This document shows positions 13,022 to 25,002 of a stretch of DNA of 64,000 nucleotides, in pieces (position 1 is the stretch's first letter; each line of letters begins with the position of its first letter). The stretch is taken from NCBI RefSeq assembly GCF_018687715.1, contig NC_056755.1, forward strand, positions 31,584,501 to 31,648,500, given 5' to 3'. The notes beneath the pieces were generated by a model that saw nothing but the letters and a program-made list of their open reading frames with translations, did no database searches and was not told where the DNA came from. Origin of the DNA: Carya illinoinensis (lineage: Eukaryota; Streptophyta; Magnoliopsida; Fagales; Juglandaceae). The position numbers and the translations under genes were made by a program.

Positions 13022-14136
13022 GATTTAATTTTACTTGTGCAGGTAAGTGTTGAAAAGAATGTCATGAGTCAAGAATGTCATTACCTTTTTTTATAAATGT
13101 CTCTCCATTAAATTATCATCCAAAATTCTAACTCAAAGTAAAAATAACTCTCTCTTGCTCTTTAAAATATTTCACAGATCTGTTCTCTAACAGTAATAAT
13201 GTTTTCTCCGGCTTTCAGGGAATAAGATATCTTAATTAAATTATCTAAAAATGTAAAAAATAAAATAAAAAATCTGTCATCCTTTTACGAATTACGATTT
13301 CATGCATTACAATATTAATTCATAGATGGAGTCACTCTTATGTCATGCTTTCATAAACAAAAAGTTGAAACAAGTAAAAAATGTAAATCGAAATTACCGG
13401 ATGATCAAACCCATGTGCGGTAATTATTTGCAAGCTTCCATGACAATAATTGGGTGATAAAGTAAAAGGAGTGGACATCAATAATATATGTGTATATAAA
13501 GTCGTTGATCGTGGACAATGATAGACATGATTTTCTTCCATTTATCAATTTTTAATTAGATCATGTAATTATTTAACTTCAATAATTTCAAGTCCTTACA
13601 AATTTTTTAATTTCTCCTCCAAGGCAATTGATCTCGATCCCTCTCCCTTTGTCTCATACGTGGAGTGATAATATTTCATGTGTCCACTAATCAATAGTTA
13701 ACCCAAAACCATATTGTACGAATCTTGGAGATATTTGTTTTATATTGTATTGAAGGAAATGCTGATGTGACATGCATGCAATTGGCTCAATAATTATTGG
13801 CTATAAAATATTTATTTGCTATCCTTGTGCTGTTGCATGCATGGACGTTTGTACTGGTACAGATTGCATGCGGTGGGGGCGCATGCATAAGATTTATGGA
13901 AAGCATGTTTTGCATTTTCATTGTGGCAGACATAATTTTAGAGATTTCTATTTTTTTGTTGTTTAATGTCATGAGGGCAAGAACTTGAACCCATTTGAGT
14001 CGATCGACATTAAAAAAAAAAAAAAAGTACTGAGAAATCATTAATAAATCTTCCATTCACACAAGATATATCACTTTGTTATTGATGGGGTCAATTCTAT
14101 GATGCCATACGTCCCTGTCAAGTTACTAAAGCAAAT
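13022..14136. repeat. Array block Z, copy 2
   Basis: Second ~1.1 kb unit, preceded by a truncated Y block (12905-13022). The short minus-strand frame is at 13338-13541 and the hairpin at 13865-13887. Confidence 0.8.
13865..13887. repeat. Hairpin with G-rich loop in unit Z copy 2
   Basis: Identical arms and loop to the hairpin in the first unit. Confidence 0.75.
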
Positions 14137-14489
14137 TCATCGATCCCCGCACCATCGCCAGTTGAAATCAAGGCCCTGCACGTCTCTACACACTACTGTA
14201 ATACATCTATATAATATAAATTAACTTGGTTGTTGACATTAGACAACGACTTCTTGAAATAAATTATTGAATTAAGTTTTAATATATCGAAAGTTATAAT
14301 CTATTACCGTATACCTTTAGTCATACTTGTATGATATCTGCCCAATTACTTGACACCATTTTTTTGTTACAAAAGATAAAATTTAGTGGAAGATGACAAT
14401 ACACATGCAATTTTTTTATTATTAATATTGTTATAATTGATTGAGATAAAGAAGTTTTATATAAAGACTCTTTATTTAAATATATGAAA

Positions 14490-15596
14490 TAGATTTAATT
14501 TTACTTGTGCAGGTAAGTGTTGAAAAGAATGTCATGAGTCAAGAATGTCATTACTTTTTTTTTATAAATGTCTCTCCATTAAATTATCATCCAAAATTCT
14601 AACTCAAAGTAAAAATAACTCTCTCTTGCTCTTTAAAATATTTCACAGATCTGTTCTCTAACAATAATAATGTTTTCTCCGGCTTTCAGGGAATAAGATA
14701 TCTTAATTAAATTATCTAAAAATGTAAAAAATAAAATAAAAAATCCGTCATCCTTTTACGAATTACGATTTCATTCATTACAATATTAATTCATAAATGA
14801 AGTCACTCTTATGTCATGCTTTCATAAACAAAAAGTTGAAACAAGTAAAAAATGTACATCGAAATTACCGGATGATCAAACCCATGTGCGGTAATTATTT
14901 GCAAGCTTCCATGATAATAATTGGGTGATAAAGTGAAAGGAGTGGACATCAATAATATATGTATATATAAAGTCGTTGATCGTGGACAATGATAGACATG
15001 ATTTTCTTCCATCTATCAATTTTTAATTAGATCATGTAATTATTTAACTTCAATAATTTCAAGTCCTTACAAATTTTTTAATTTCTCCTCCAAGGCAATT
15101 GATCTCGATCCCTCTCTCTGTCTCATACGTGGAGTGATAATATTTCATATGTGTCCATTAATCAATAGTTAACCCAAAACCATATTGTACAAATCTTGGA
15201 GATATTTGTTTTATATTATATCGAAGGGAATGCTGATGTGACATGCATGTAATTGGCTATAAAATATTTATTTGCTATCCTTGTGCTGTTGCATGCATGG
15301 ACATTTGTGCTGGTACAGTATTGCATGCGGTGGGGGCGCATGCATAACATTTATGGAAAGCATGTTTTGCATTTTCATTGTGGCAGATATAATTTTTGAG
15401 ATTTCCATTTTTTTGTTGTTTAATGTCATGAGGCAAGAACTTGAACCCATTTGAGTCGATTGATATTAAAAAAAAAAAAAAAGTACTGAGAAATGATTAA
15501 TAAATCTTCCATTCACACAAGATATATCACTTTGTTATTGATGGGGTCAATTTTATGATGCCATACGTCCCTGTCACATTACTAAAGCAAATTCAT
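14490..15596. repeat. Array block Z, copy 3
   Basis: Third ~1.1 kb unit, preceded by a nearly complete Y block (14265-14490). The short minus-strand frame is at 14809-15012. Both this unit and copy 2 are followed by the same ~60 bp tail (ATCGATCCCCGCACCA...), at 14137-14198 and 15595-15653. Confidence 0.8.
15322..15344. repeat. Hairpin with G-rich loop in unit Z copy 3
   Basis: Identical arms and loop to the hairpins in the first two units. Confidence 0.75.
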
Positions 15597-15920
15597 CGAT
15601 CCCCGCACCACCGTCAGTTGAAATCAAAGCCTTGCACGTCTCTACACACTACTGTTTAGGTCTTGTTAACTTTTACGATTAAAATAAAAGTTTTAAAAAT
15701 TAAAAAATTTTTATTGTCAAAAATTTTATAAAAATAAATACATATTTTAATTTATTAATTTTCATTTTAAAAAATCTCAAGTTTTTTCTCAAATTTTCAT
15801 TTCAAAAAATTTAAAATTTCTTCTTAAATAAGTTTCTTTTCCCATTAAGCAAGGCAACTTTGAATATACAACATTAATTTTCGTAAAAATAGAAAAAAGA
15901 AAGACAGAAGCATGCAGCTC

Positions 15921-16570
15921 TTAAAGCTTGAGAGATAAGTCAAGCTTCTTCATCTCTTCTTGATTAGTCCTGTAAAGAGCAACACTATTTGCAGACCAAA
16001 ATCCACTAAATTCATTATCACGGGCTGGAGAACCATTCATCGTTCTTAGCAATCCAAATCTACCAACGCTGCCTTGCGAAAGCGATCCTACTGCTGTGTG
16101 AAAATTTCCAACTACTGGTTGTTGGTCAATGAGGGGTCTTGACCAGCCCTGAGGTTCCCAGAACCCAACCGAAGATGATTTATGAGAAGGCTTTTGGATC
16201 ATAGAATGCGCCTGAACTCCGAGCGATCTGTTATTGTAATTAGCACCATGAAGAGGAAAAGAAGCCATGCTTGGGTAGTGTCGGTGCCGGTGCTGGCGGA
16301 GGGAGTGCCCAAAAGCTTCTGCAGAGGCCAATATGTGTGCTGCTATCTTTTGTCCTCTTTTTGCTAGGTCCTCTCTCTTTTGTGGGCATTTTGGTGGCCT
16401 CCTAGTGCTTGTGAAACGTAAAGTCGAAGGGGTCGTTAGAGCTGAAAAAGTTAGCAAATTCCATGGTAGAGTCGGAACTAGAAATAGACCGTTTCGGGTA
16501 CCAAAAAGTTTAATTTTGGAGGAATGAAAAAAGCGGTGAGCGAGAAAACGTGAGAAATGAATACCGGGTA
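15921..16570 (-). pseudogene. C2H2 zinc-finger repressor (ZFP3/ZFP4-like, EAR motif), decayed
   Basis: The C-terminus reads MKKLDLSLKL then stop, an LxLxL-type EAR repression motif. Upstream are LAKRGQK and a His/Ser-rich tail resembling the single-finger ZFP family of plant transcription repressors. A minus-strand open frame spans 15921-16790, but it joins two unrelated frames. In the other frame, at about 16366-16415, the finger signature SQALGGHQNAHKRERT is present and runs into a TAG. One base is missing between KRERT and LAKRG. The first half of the finger is also ruined: where two zinc-binding cysteines are expected (about 16428-16440) the codons are TCT (Ser) and CCC (Pro). Zinc binding should therefore be lost. 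Family members are normally intronless nuclear proteins of about 200-260 residues. Confidence 0.75.
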
Positions 16571-16790
16571 TCGCAGATCCTGATCGATCGTCATGGCTTT
16601 TGTAGGTGAGTAATCTTCTGGGTAGTAAAAAGTTCGGACTTTTCGATGGGGTGGAGTGGATCTTGAGGCTTTGGCAGAGAGCTGGGTTCGTGAGCTTCAG
16701 AGAGAGAGAGAGAGAGAAAGAGAGAGGTTCAATAAGAAAAAAGTAACTATGCAATAAATAGAAAAAATCAAGTGTGAATTTACTGCTCAT

Positions 16791-17078
16791 TCCTGTAGCA
16801 GCGGGATAGACGCTTATTATTATAGAGATATTAGTATAAGTATAACTAGTCTACTATTAATATTTTTTTATATCATATATAATTATATAATTAATTATAT
16901 ACAACTATTATATAAATAATATATATAAATATATTTTTTTTAATTTTCTATTCGGGTCCCTTAGAAATTGGACTGGACCGGACCGGTTACAATTCGATCC
17001 GGTCCAAACAGTACCGGTCTGGTCGGTTTATCCGATCCGGACCTTCCGACTCTCAGCCCTATACATCATGTTTTACTT
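16791..17078. other. AT-rich spacer with a GC-rich inverted-motif block
   Basis: No gene is visible. 16970-17045 is rich in GACCGG/CCGGTC motifs in both orientations, suggestive of a small degenerate MITE. Confidence 0.4.
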
Positions 17079-17092
17079 GTTTCTTAATACTT

Positions 17093-17480
17093 TTTTTGAT
17101 AGGTAAATAAAACTTTATTACTCAAAGAATAGGCCTAGCCCAGTATATACAAGAAACGACCCTTTTAAGCAGTCACAAGAGAGACAAGAAAATCATGAAG
17201 GACCATTATATTGAAATCAACAACTATGGCCCAATTACAAATTGTACTAAAAAATAAAGCCAACAACTCCTCCAGCAGTCACTTCTTGTCTTCAAATGTT
17301 CTAGCGTTCCGCTCCTGCCATAAGCACCACATGATGCATAGTGGGATCATTCTCCAAATCGCTGATATCTGGGACAGACCTCCTATGTTGGGCCAGCAGG
17401 CCAAGACTGTTACCATGGTCCCTGGCATGGCCCAACCCAACTCTACTCTACTAAGCACCTCATCCCACACGGCCTGTGCA
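17093..17480 (-). mobile_element. 5'-truncated LINE (L1-type) fragment with TSD
   Basis: On the minus strand, 17470-17279 encodes a piece of the C-terminal zf-RVT domain of a plant LINE (MWCLWQERNARTFEDK). It is followed by a 3' tail ending in ACCTATCAAAAAAA. Perfect 14-bp target-site duplications TGTTTCTTAATACT flank it at 17079-17092 and 17481-17494. The insertion is about 390 bp of a several-kb element, the usual result of aborted target-primed reverse transcription. No functional protein is encoded. Confidence 0.82.
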
Positions 17481-17949
17481 TGTTTCTTAATACTAAGGAC
17501 TATTTTTTATTTTTTTATTTTTTCCATTTCATGTGATTTTTTAAACTTGTTTCTCAATACTAGGTATGCACCTTCTAGGTCTAAAATTCATACCCTTGAG
17601 TACAAACAATTTCTATGGACCACATTCCTATTATGAAAAGCCAATAATTTAACCAGTCTGTGTGATGAGAACACATTACACTAACGGGTCCAAGATTTAA
17701 ACAGGTTAAAAACATGCTGCGTTTGCAAGGATTCCAGAATTCATATGGCACAGAAATTGTTGAGAAAAAATATAAAATAAAATACGAGAAATAAGAACTG
17801 AGATGCAACATTAAATCATCAATCTTACTCAAGATAAATTGTCAAAAATGGTGCTCTTTGCAGTAAGTAAAAACCAATGAAACTCTAGGCATCCTCCACA
17901 TTCGAAGTTACAAACTTACAAGTAAACTCATCCGAAGAATGATTAATCT

Positions 17950-18015
17950 ACCTTTCAGGTTGAGAAATGTTTTTTTTTTTTTTTGATCGGTAAACCTTTC
18001 AGGTTGAGAAATGTT
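17950..18015 (-). mobile_element. 22-nt LINE tail insertion flanked by a 22-bp TSD
   Basis: A 22-bp sequence is repeated exactly at 17950-17971 and 17994-18015. Between the copies are only T-run plus GATCGGTAA, which on the minus strand is TTACCGATC followed by poly-A. That is the same 3' terminus as the LINE at 17093 (TTACCTATC poly-A). I read it as an extremely 5'-truncated LINE insertion. Confidence 0.75.
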
Positions 18016-18192
18016 AAACCTACCACAAAGGTCTTACAAAATAAGTCGTCAGTTCATGTTATTGGCAATGCATCATCATCAACGTAGAGATTGACAAGTT
18101 TTTGAAACTCTTATGCAAGCAATCATGCGCATAAAGTTGATAAAATCAGAGAAGAACAGACGTACTTGCAGCAGAGGAATATTGAAGAGAGG

Positions 18193-21100
18193 TCACCGCA
18201 CAGGTTGAAATGCTGGGGCCGCTGACCCAACATATCTGAGATGTACTTCTTGAGGCAGCAAATGATATTTAATACCAAGGTCTTCAAAAAATTTCTTCAG
18301 CTCTAAGACAAGTTCAGATCTCCGGCTATTCCTATCACCATAGTTCTGAAAGTTTATGGTGTGCGTAATGTAGAGAGCCATTTTCATCTTGTTTACCTCC
18401 TCAATCTCCTTAACCACCAGATTGTGGCCAGCACGCCAGAGTTGAGGTTTACTCTCCAAGTACCTAATTTTTTTCAAACAAATCCATCTCTATTCAAGGA
18501 GGTATTTTATAATCCCAAAAAATGGAAGCAAAGGGAACATGACAGATATCGAGTTGTACTATATGTATCAGAAAACCAATACTACATTGTAATGTTTGGT
18601 ATGATGTATCCATCTCTGCTTTCAGATTTAACTGTTGTTTGAATACATCAGAAACATCAAGATGAGCACCCCCTCGAAAAATAAAAAAGAAATGCAATAC
18701 ATAGACGGTAAAACGAGAAGAAACAATTAAAAAAAAATTAGTTGCAGCCAAAAGTAACCAATTTTCGGAGATTGCAGACCCAAGAGTACCCACCTATGCA
18801 TGCTTTAATACCAATGTTACCACTGACTGGATTGAGAAAACCAAGCAACCAACTCTAAATCGGACTGCAATTGAATATTACCATCCACGAAATCAACTAG
18901 GATGAAACTGTTAAAAAATGGTGGAATTTTAAGGAATCCATCTGACCTTCAGAGTTCCATTCAGCAGTATGGTGTTTTTGCATTGTGAAGATACCAATAC
19001 ACACGCACATATATCTATAGTGGTATTTTTTTTTTTTTTATCAATAAATATTTGTAAGCTTAAGGGGCTTCAACTTATTTTTTGTTTTTTGCTTTTTTTG
19101 TTTTTTAATATTTATTACAAGTAAAAAAAGTTTTGATTAATTATAATTTAAACCTGGTTCAACTGATTGATTAAACCAAGAAAAGTTCTGATAACTATGC
19201 TTGATAATTGAAGAGAAATATCTAATCTGCAATCTCAATTCAAACATATGAGTTGCCGACTTCTACTAATCCATATATAGAAGAATCAATTATGGTAATG
19301 CAGCATACTTAAATATAATTGGAGTAACATACGCTTTTATTCTTTCTTTTAGGGCTCCAATAACCTGAACTGAAGTAGAAACATCAATAGCAAATTCAAC
19401 AGAATCACTCATTTCTGGGCTCCTGTAAAAGTTGCTGATGGGTTTGGTAGCCAGAACTGGATTTGGATAGAATATTTTCTCATTGTCATATCTCAAGAAG
19501 ACTGTTGTCAAAATGTTCATCTCTTCAACAACCATCTGTGAGGTATAGATGTGTCATGTAAAGTGACTTACAAAGATCTAACAGAATGTAATTTGTTCCC
19601 AGGATTAGGGAGTTACCTGTACTCCATCAACAACACAACGGTCCCCTACATCAAAGGGGTGCATAACAAATACAAATATGATGGCTTCAAACACAGTCTT
19701 GGCAGTGTTACCAAACATAAATGCAACAAGTAGAAGTTGAGATGATATGAGGAGAAGTACTTGAGTTGTTAAAAATCCCATCAAAAGCAACCATACAATA
19801 AGGGTCACAACAACCACAATCACTGAAACAAGTTTGTTCAGCTCATCTATGGCAGTTTTAGTGTCATTCAAGGAATGTGCCAATGATTTGCGCTCTTTGT
19901 AAACATTCATCTGCAAACAAGAATGATATAATAAGAGCCAAGATTTGAAATTCTCCCCACAAGAGTTTCATTTCGATTACTGTGTAATGGAATTTTAAAA
20001 AAATTGACTTATACAAGCTTTAAGACATAAGTAGTGCGAGTCATGTAGAAGGGTAGGTTCTGAGAGTTACAACCATAAGTATCTGAGAACTTGATGGACA
20101 AAGAACACTTACGTTTGCATTGAGGAGCTACATAATAAGACTGTTTGGCATATTCAAAATCATTCTGAATTTCCATTTGTATAGAAATAATGTTGGCATG
20201 CAAATAATCATCATGACATGTACGAGAAGAAATTCACAATCTGAAACATTATTAGGAAGTACCCAAAGGGGGGGATAAAGAAAACAAAGTGGCGTTGATC
20301 TTACCAACCAGTTCTTTAAATATTTTCTTTTGATCTTTCCAGTTTCTGCTGCTCCTTGGATGAGTGGAAGCACATTATCCACCTCCTCCATTTTCATGAA
20401 TCGCAAGAGGTCCTCCTCATCAATGTACCTGTAGTAGTAGTTTTGAAAGTGAAAATAAGGAGACAATCAGAAAAAACAATACACTGGAAAATTGTAGGAG
20501 CCTTCAAAAGATGATATTCTCACTTGCTTCCAAGCTTTGCCACATTATTGAAAATCCGATAAGCAGCAGCCTTTGCTTCCCACTCGCTTGTAATTTCCTC
20601 ATCTTTCTGCTCACACTCATCATCATCAAGACTTTCAAGTGTGTTTGAGATAGTCGACAGTCCAGAAGTCCGTATGACATTAATCAACCCTTTCATAGTC
20701 CAAGCAGAAACTTTATCTTGCTTCATTTTTTTTAGCTTGTCTACATCAATCACCTCTTCTTTCCCCCCTTCTTTTCCCTCATCCTTTTCTTTCTTCAAAT
20801 TCCGGAAACTCAAATGCCCGGTGCTTGATGAGCGCCCAACTCTTTCTGCCATCTCCATCAACGGAGGCCCCGAAAGGGTCCTAAGAACATATTGATGAAA
20901 TATCGATTCTTGAATCCGGTCAAAGAATCTTGTGCTTTGAAAAGAAATAGCCAGTAACTTCACCAACAGATTCTTCACAAGCCATATACCTGCACCAATG
21001 AGGCAAGCAGCAAGAGCCCTTGTAATATAATTCAGAGCCCGAGAAGTTTCTTTGGATCTCTTTACCCCCCTGAACAGCGAAACCCATGCAAGTAGAACCA

Positions 21101-22010
21101 AACTCAACCAAATAAAAACCTGAACATTCCTCTTCAATCCGTACACAAAATACAAAACCTTCTTTTTAAACAAGAAGTTCTTTTCAATCAAGAAAACCAA
21201 AACATTAATGAGCCATCCAGTCAACAATCCACCACAGAAGACTACCAAGAATAGCACACCCCATTTCCACAGTTCCAGACCCCAAAGCGCCCGGTTTTGC
21301 AATCTATGAACAGTTAAGCTAGCAATCAAAAACCCCATGATACACACAAATGCCACCCACTCAACCAAAACCGTCATTTTCAGCTTCTTACCGTTTTTCT
21401 CGCCCACTTTGAGATTGGCCGACTTGTACACTTCCTCATCATCTTCCTCCTTCGCTCCTGGAGATCCGATCAACGGAGTTTTAGGTGTGACCGGTGATGA
21501 TTTCAAGTTATCCCGTGGAGTAGTAACACTGACTTTATGAATTGGGGACACGACATTCGGCGAGTTCCGATTGGAAGAGCTTGCATCCGCCTTCCTCGCA
21601 GCCAAATAGGTATCTCCAGCATACGCTGGTTCCACCAATCTCGACTTGGGCTTGGAGAACGCCGACCGCGCGAGCGATTTCCTTTGAGTTAAGGCCTCCG
21701 ATGGGATCTTTGGAGGCTTATTGAGATTCGGACTTGGGCTAGGAGAAGACGAACTTGCAAATGCGGACATCTGAGCTCTGGTTTTGAGTTCTTCGAGCCC
21801 TGTTAGCTCAAGATTTGAATCTCTAACCCACTTCGGCGAAGACCCGAGTTGGGAATTATTTGAAAAAGAGTAAGAACTGCTTTCGACAATTGCAGGACCT
21901 TGAGAATCTCTGCTTTCTTTGTTTGCGACAAAAGCTTCGTCGCTACCCAGAATCTTCACTACGACTTCGTTTGATCCTTTCTTCTCTGCAACGCCTTTCC
22001 CTCCTTCCAT
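18193..22010 (-). CDS. MSL10-like: Mechanosensitive channel of small conductance-like (MSL10-like)
   Basis: Five exons on the minus strand: 22010-20524, 20428-20305, 19910-19617, 19535-19333 and 18463-18193. Introns are GT-AG, phases are consistent, and the total is 2379 bp (792 residues). The first in-frame ATG is at 22040, but the ATG at 22010 (MEGGKGVAEK) fits the family better. A long Ser-rich cytosolic N-terminus is followed by four hydrophobic helices in exon 1, starting at about residue 212 (TVLVEWVAFVCIMGFLIASL). Exon 2 is the cytosolic linker (YIDEEDLLRFM). Exon 3 has the two C-terminal membrane helices and the MscS-like signature (FVFVMHPFDVGDRCVVDGVQ). Exons 4-5 form the soluble C-terminal domain (MVVEEMNILTTVFLRYDN). 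MSL proteins open in response to membrane tension and pass anions; MSL10 acts at the plasma membrane. Length and exon layout fit the family, and no lesions are seen. Confidence 0.93.
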
Positions 22011-22040
22011 GTCGATACCTTTCCCTGGCACTAGGCACAA

Positions 22041-22381
22041 AGTTTTGGAATTACCATCACTCAGGCTTCAACTTTCCAGACCTTTTCCCAGAAACTAAAA
22101 GAAATTTTCCCGTTAATGGAACAGAAACAAGACGACGAAGAAGGGGTTCGAATCCAGGACAAGAGCATAATAATGGGCCGTTTGGCTAACAGGAGAATTA
22201 GGGTACAAAAAAGGAGCAAACCATTCTACAAGACATACTGCGCGATTATCGATGAGTAAAGAGACAAACATGGTAAGCACACTCAGCAGTGTCAGCAAAG
22301 CGTTGGTTCCAGAAAGAAGCCGTGTTTATTTGAATTTTTATAAGACGAAAATGCTAGAGATACGGGTCCATATACACAGAT
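22041..22381. other. Upstream region of the MSL gene
   Basis: This should hold the 5' UTR and promoter of the minus-strand MSL gene. I cannot point to a convincing TATA box or a separate gene. Confidence 0.4.
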
Positions 22382-22790
22382 GGAGCACTCTCAATGTATT
22401 ATGTAAACTTCAAATTTTTGTAAAATTTAAAAAATAAAAAAAAAAAATAGTTCAAAATAGCCATCCAATCCAATGATTATGTATTTTATTTCTAACATAC
22501 AATTTGCTACAGTACCTATTCACATTTATAAAATACTGTTCACACATATATAAATATTCAATTCATTTTTCTTTCTACATTTTACTCTTTATTTATTTAT
22601 CTATTTTCTACTTTTTACTTTATTTAAAATGAATAAAATAAATTAAAAAATATAATATTTAAATAATATAAAGAAAAAATAGATAAATTGATGTATGATA
22701 TATTGTAAAAATCAATATATAAAATAAAAAAATAAATTTTAGTGATATATTTTAAATGATAAGATGAAAAATCTGTTGGGAGTGCTCTAA
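22382..22790. mobile_element. MITE A
   Basis: The ends are imperfect inverted repeats: GAGCACTCTCAATG on the left and the complement of TTGGGAGTGCTC on the right. The interior is AT-rich and non-coding. The right half is similar to the right half of the next element (B), so both belong to one family. Confidence 0.65.
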
Positions 22791-22810
22791 TGGGATAGGT
22801 TACTATCTTA

Positions 22811-23215
22811 TTAGAACACTCCCAATGGTTGTTGTAAAATATATTTTCCTTCAAAATAAAAAGAAATGTTCTTAAAATGCTACTCCACTAAATTTTGTAT
22901 TTTAAAAATATTATATATTTTGCTACAGTGATCCCTCTACATGTAGAGGGATCATGTTCATCAAATGTAAACATTTTTAATTACTTTCGCTTTCCTCCTC
23001 ATGTGATTTTCCATTTCCTTCTCATGTGTAAACATTTTTAAAAATATTTGAAATGAAAAATAAAAAATAAAAAATATAATATTTAAATTATATGAAGAAA
23101 AAATAGATAAACTGAAGTGTGGTATATTGTAAAAATTAATATATAAAATAGAAAAAGTGAGTTTTGATGATACATTTTGAAAGATAAGATAGAGAAGTCA
23201 TTGTGAGTGCTCTTA
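22811..23215. mobile_element. MITE B, same family as A
   Basis: Left end AGAACACTCCCAATG, right end CATTGTGAGTGCTCT. About 130 bp before the right end is clearly homologous to element A in the same orientation. Only about 20 bp separates the two. Confidence 0.65.
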
Positions 23216-23216
23216 T

Positions 23217-23776
23217 TAGAGCAATCTCATTAGATTATGTATATCCAAAAATAAGTATACTTTTTAACTATAGGATAAAAAAATTCGCTTGCAATGGATT
23301 AGCCATTAGCAAATTTTATAACTTTTAGCTACAGAAATTGTAAAGAAAATATCAAATTTGATATCGACTGTACTTATACCAAATACTTATTTTATTATTT
23401 TTTTATAACACTCTCTCTTCTCTTCATCTACATCCACAAACTTCCAAGTTTCTTTAAAATAAATAGTAAAATGTGATAAAATAAAATAAATTAATAATTA
23501 AAATATAATAAATTAAATTAAATTAATAATTAAAAAATTAAATATTTTTTATATTATTAATTACTCATTACTATATAACAAATAAATAGATATCCAATGT
23601 GGAGATTTGATGTGAATAGCTAAAGTCAAATTCATTTTATATTATTTTATTGTTATATAATAAAAAAATAGTTATTCTAATGTAGAGACTTTTGTAAATG
23701 GAATAGGCAAAATCTAAATTCATCTTATATTCATCAAAATTGTCATTTACATATACATAATCTATTAACAATGCTC
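23217..23776. mobile_element. MITE C
   Basis: The terminal inverted repeats share TAGATTATGTATAT within about 27 bp: left at 23217-23245, right at about 23750-23776. The interior has no coding capacity. Its last ~12 bp also starts the duplicated segment at 26712, so the MITE is older than that duplication. Confidence 0.65.
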
Positions 23777-24136
23777 TCCTTTATTATTAGAATTTTTTTA
23801 TTTTTTAATTATTTTCTTTTAAATATTTTTTTAACATCCTTAACTATTAAAAAAAATATAATTTTACTAATAGTCACTTCCTTAACTATTAAATAAAATT
23901 AAAAATTAAAAAAAAATTAAATATAAAAAAAGTAATAAATGAGTAGTAACCCTATTATTTTCCAATCTTACTACACCACCTCCCACTTGTACAGAAAAAG
24001 ATAGATCCACCGTGGTTGATGCGGACCGACCACCTAAGTCTAAAACCGACTGAAAACTGGTTGATCGGCGATATAAAATTAAAAAATCCGACACCGACCA
24101 ATTTGATTTAATCAAATTTAAACCATTGAATCGGCC

Positions 24137-24173
<37 letters not shown>

Positions 24174-24179
24174 ATGACT

Positions 24180-24996
24180 AAACGGGGTGTACCTCGCTCA
24201 ATCTCAGCATTTTTCTGAACATAAAAAGCTGCACACGACCAGGGTGACTTACTATGCCTGATGATATTCTTAGCAAGAAGATCCTGGATTTCATTTTTGC
24301 AAAACTCCAAAGTTTCTCTATTAATTTGAATAGGTCTTGCTTTGGTTGGAATTAAATTTTCAGAGAAATTTTTAATGTAAGGTAATGAAACAACATGTTT
24401 CTTCCTATGCCAGAAAGCATTAGGAAGTTCCGAGCAGACCTCATAAATCAAAGTTTTTTGAAAATCTTCAATTTTAGATCTAAGCAGGGGATCATGCAAA
24501 TTATCAGAAACACGTTTGAACTTGATTTCTTGTTTAAGAAAATCTAAATGTTTTCTTTTTGCAGAGAGCAAAAACACAGATCTTTTAACAGTATCACGTT
24601 CAAACTTAGAGGCAAACTTAAACTTAACTTTCTGTCCAAAGGGGTCAGTAGTGATCCTGTCGGCTTCAGAAAGATACGGATAAATCATGTTAAGAAAAGG
24701 CATACCAAGAATAACATCATGGGTTAGATTCTTAACAAGTACAGAAGGAATCTTAAAGCAGACATTGTCCTGGCAGATATGAGCTGTGTTCAACTCATAA
24801 CGAATCTTCATCTTAGATCCGTTGGCCGAGAATAAATTCTCTTCGGACTTTTCGAAATAGGAGGTAGGAACTAAACCTGATGGACCAGCTTTTGCTTTGA
24901 AGGATCAACTTTACAATAAATAGGTTTAATAGAAACGGAACCGGTGCTAACCAAGATTCCAAGATAATAGGTGAGGTTTTTATTTGGGTCTTCTGG
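24180..24996 (-). pseudogene. Pararetroviral protease / reverse-transcriptase N-terminal fragment
   Basis: The minus-strand frames encode the C-terminal half of the aspartic protease region (motif ILGMPFLNMIYP near 24690) and the start of the reverse transcriptase, which ends at LVINY against the TA repeat. There is a frame change near 24890. The protease catalytic Asp motif is not recognisable, and the reverse transcriptase is cut before its palm core. Confidence 0.82.
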
Positions 24997-25002
24997 GATC
25001 CA

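Noticed and set aside
12107..15012. A 67-codon frame repeated in all three Z units (12107-12310, 13338-13541, 14809-15012)
   Set aside because: It is conserved only as much as the non-coding DNA around it, because the whole unit was duplicated. It has no recognisable domain and no start context or splice support.
15921..16790. A single intact 289-residue protein
   Set aside because: Its N-terminal two thirds are not in the frame of the zinc finger. The real finger is in another frame and the frames are separated by a missing base.
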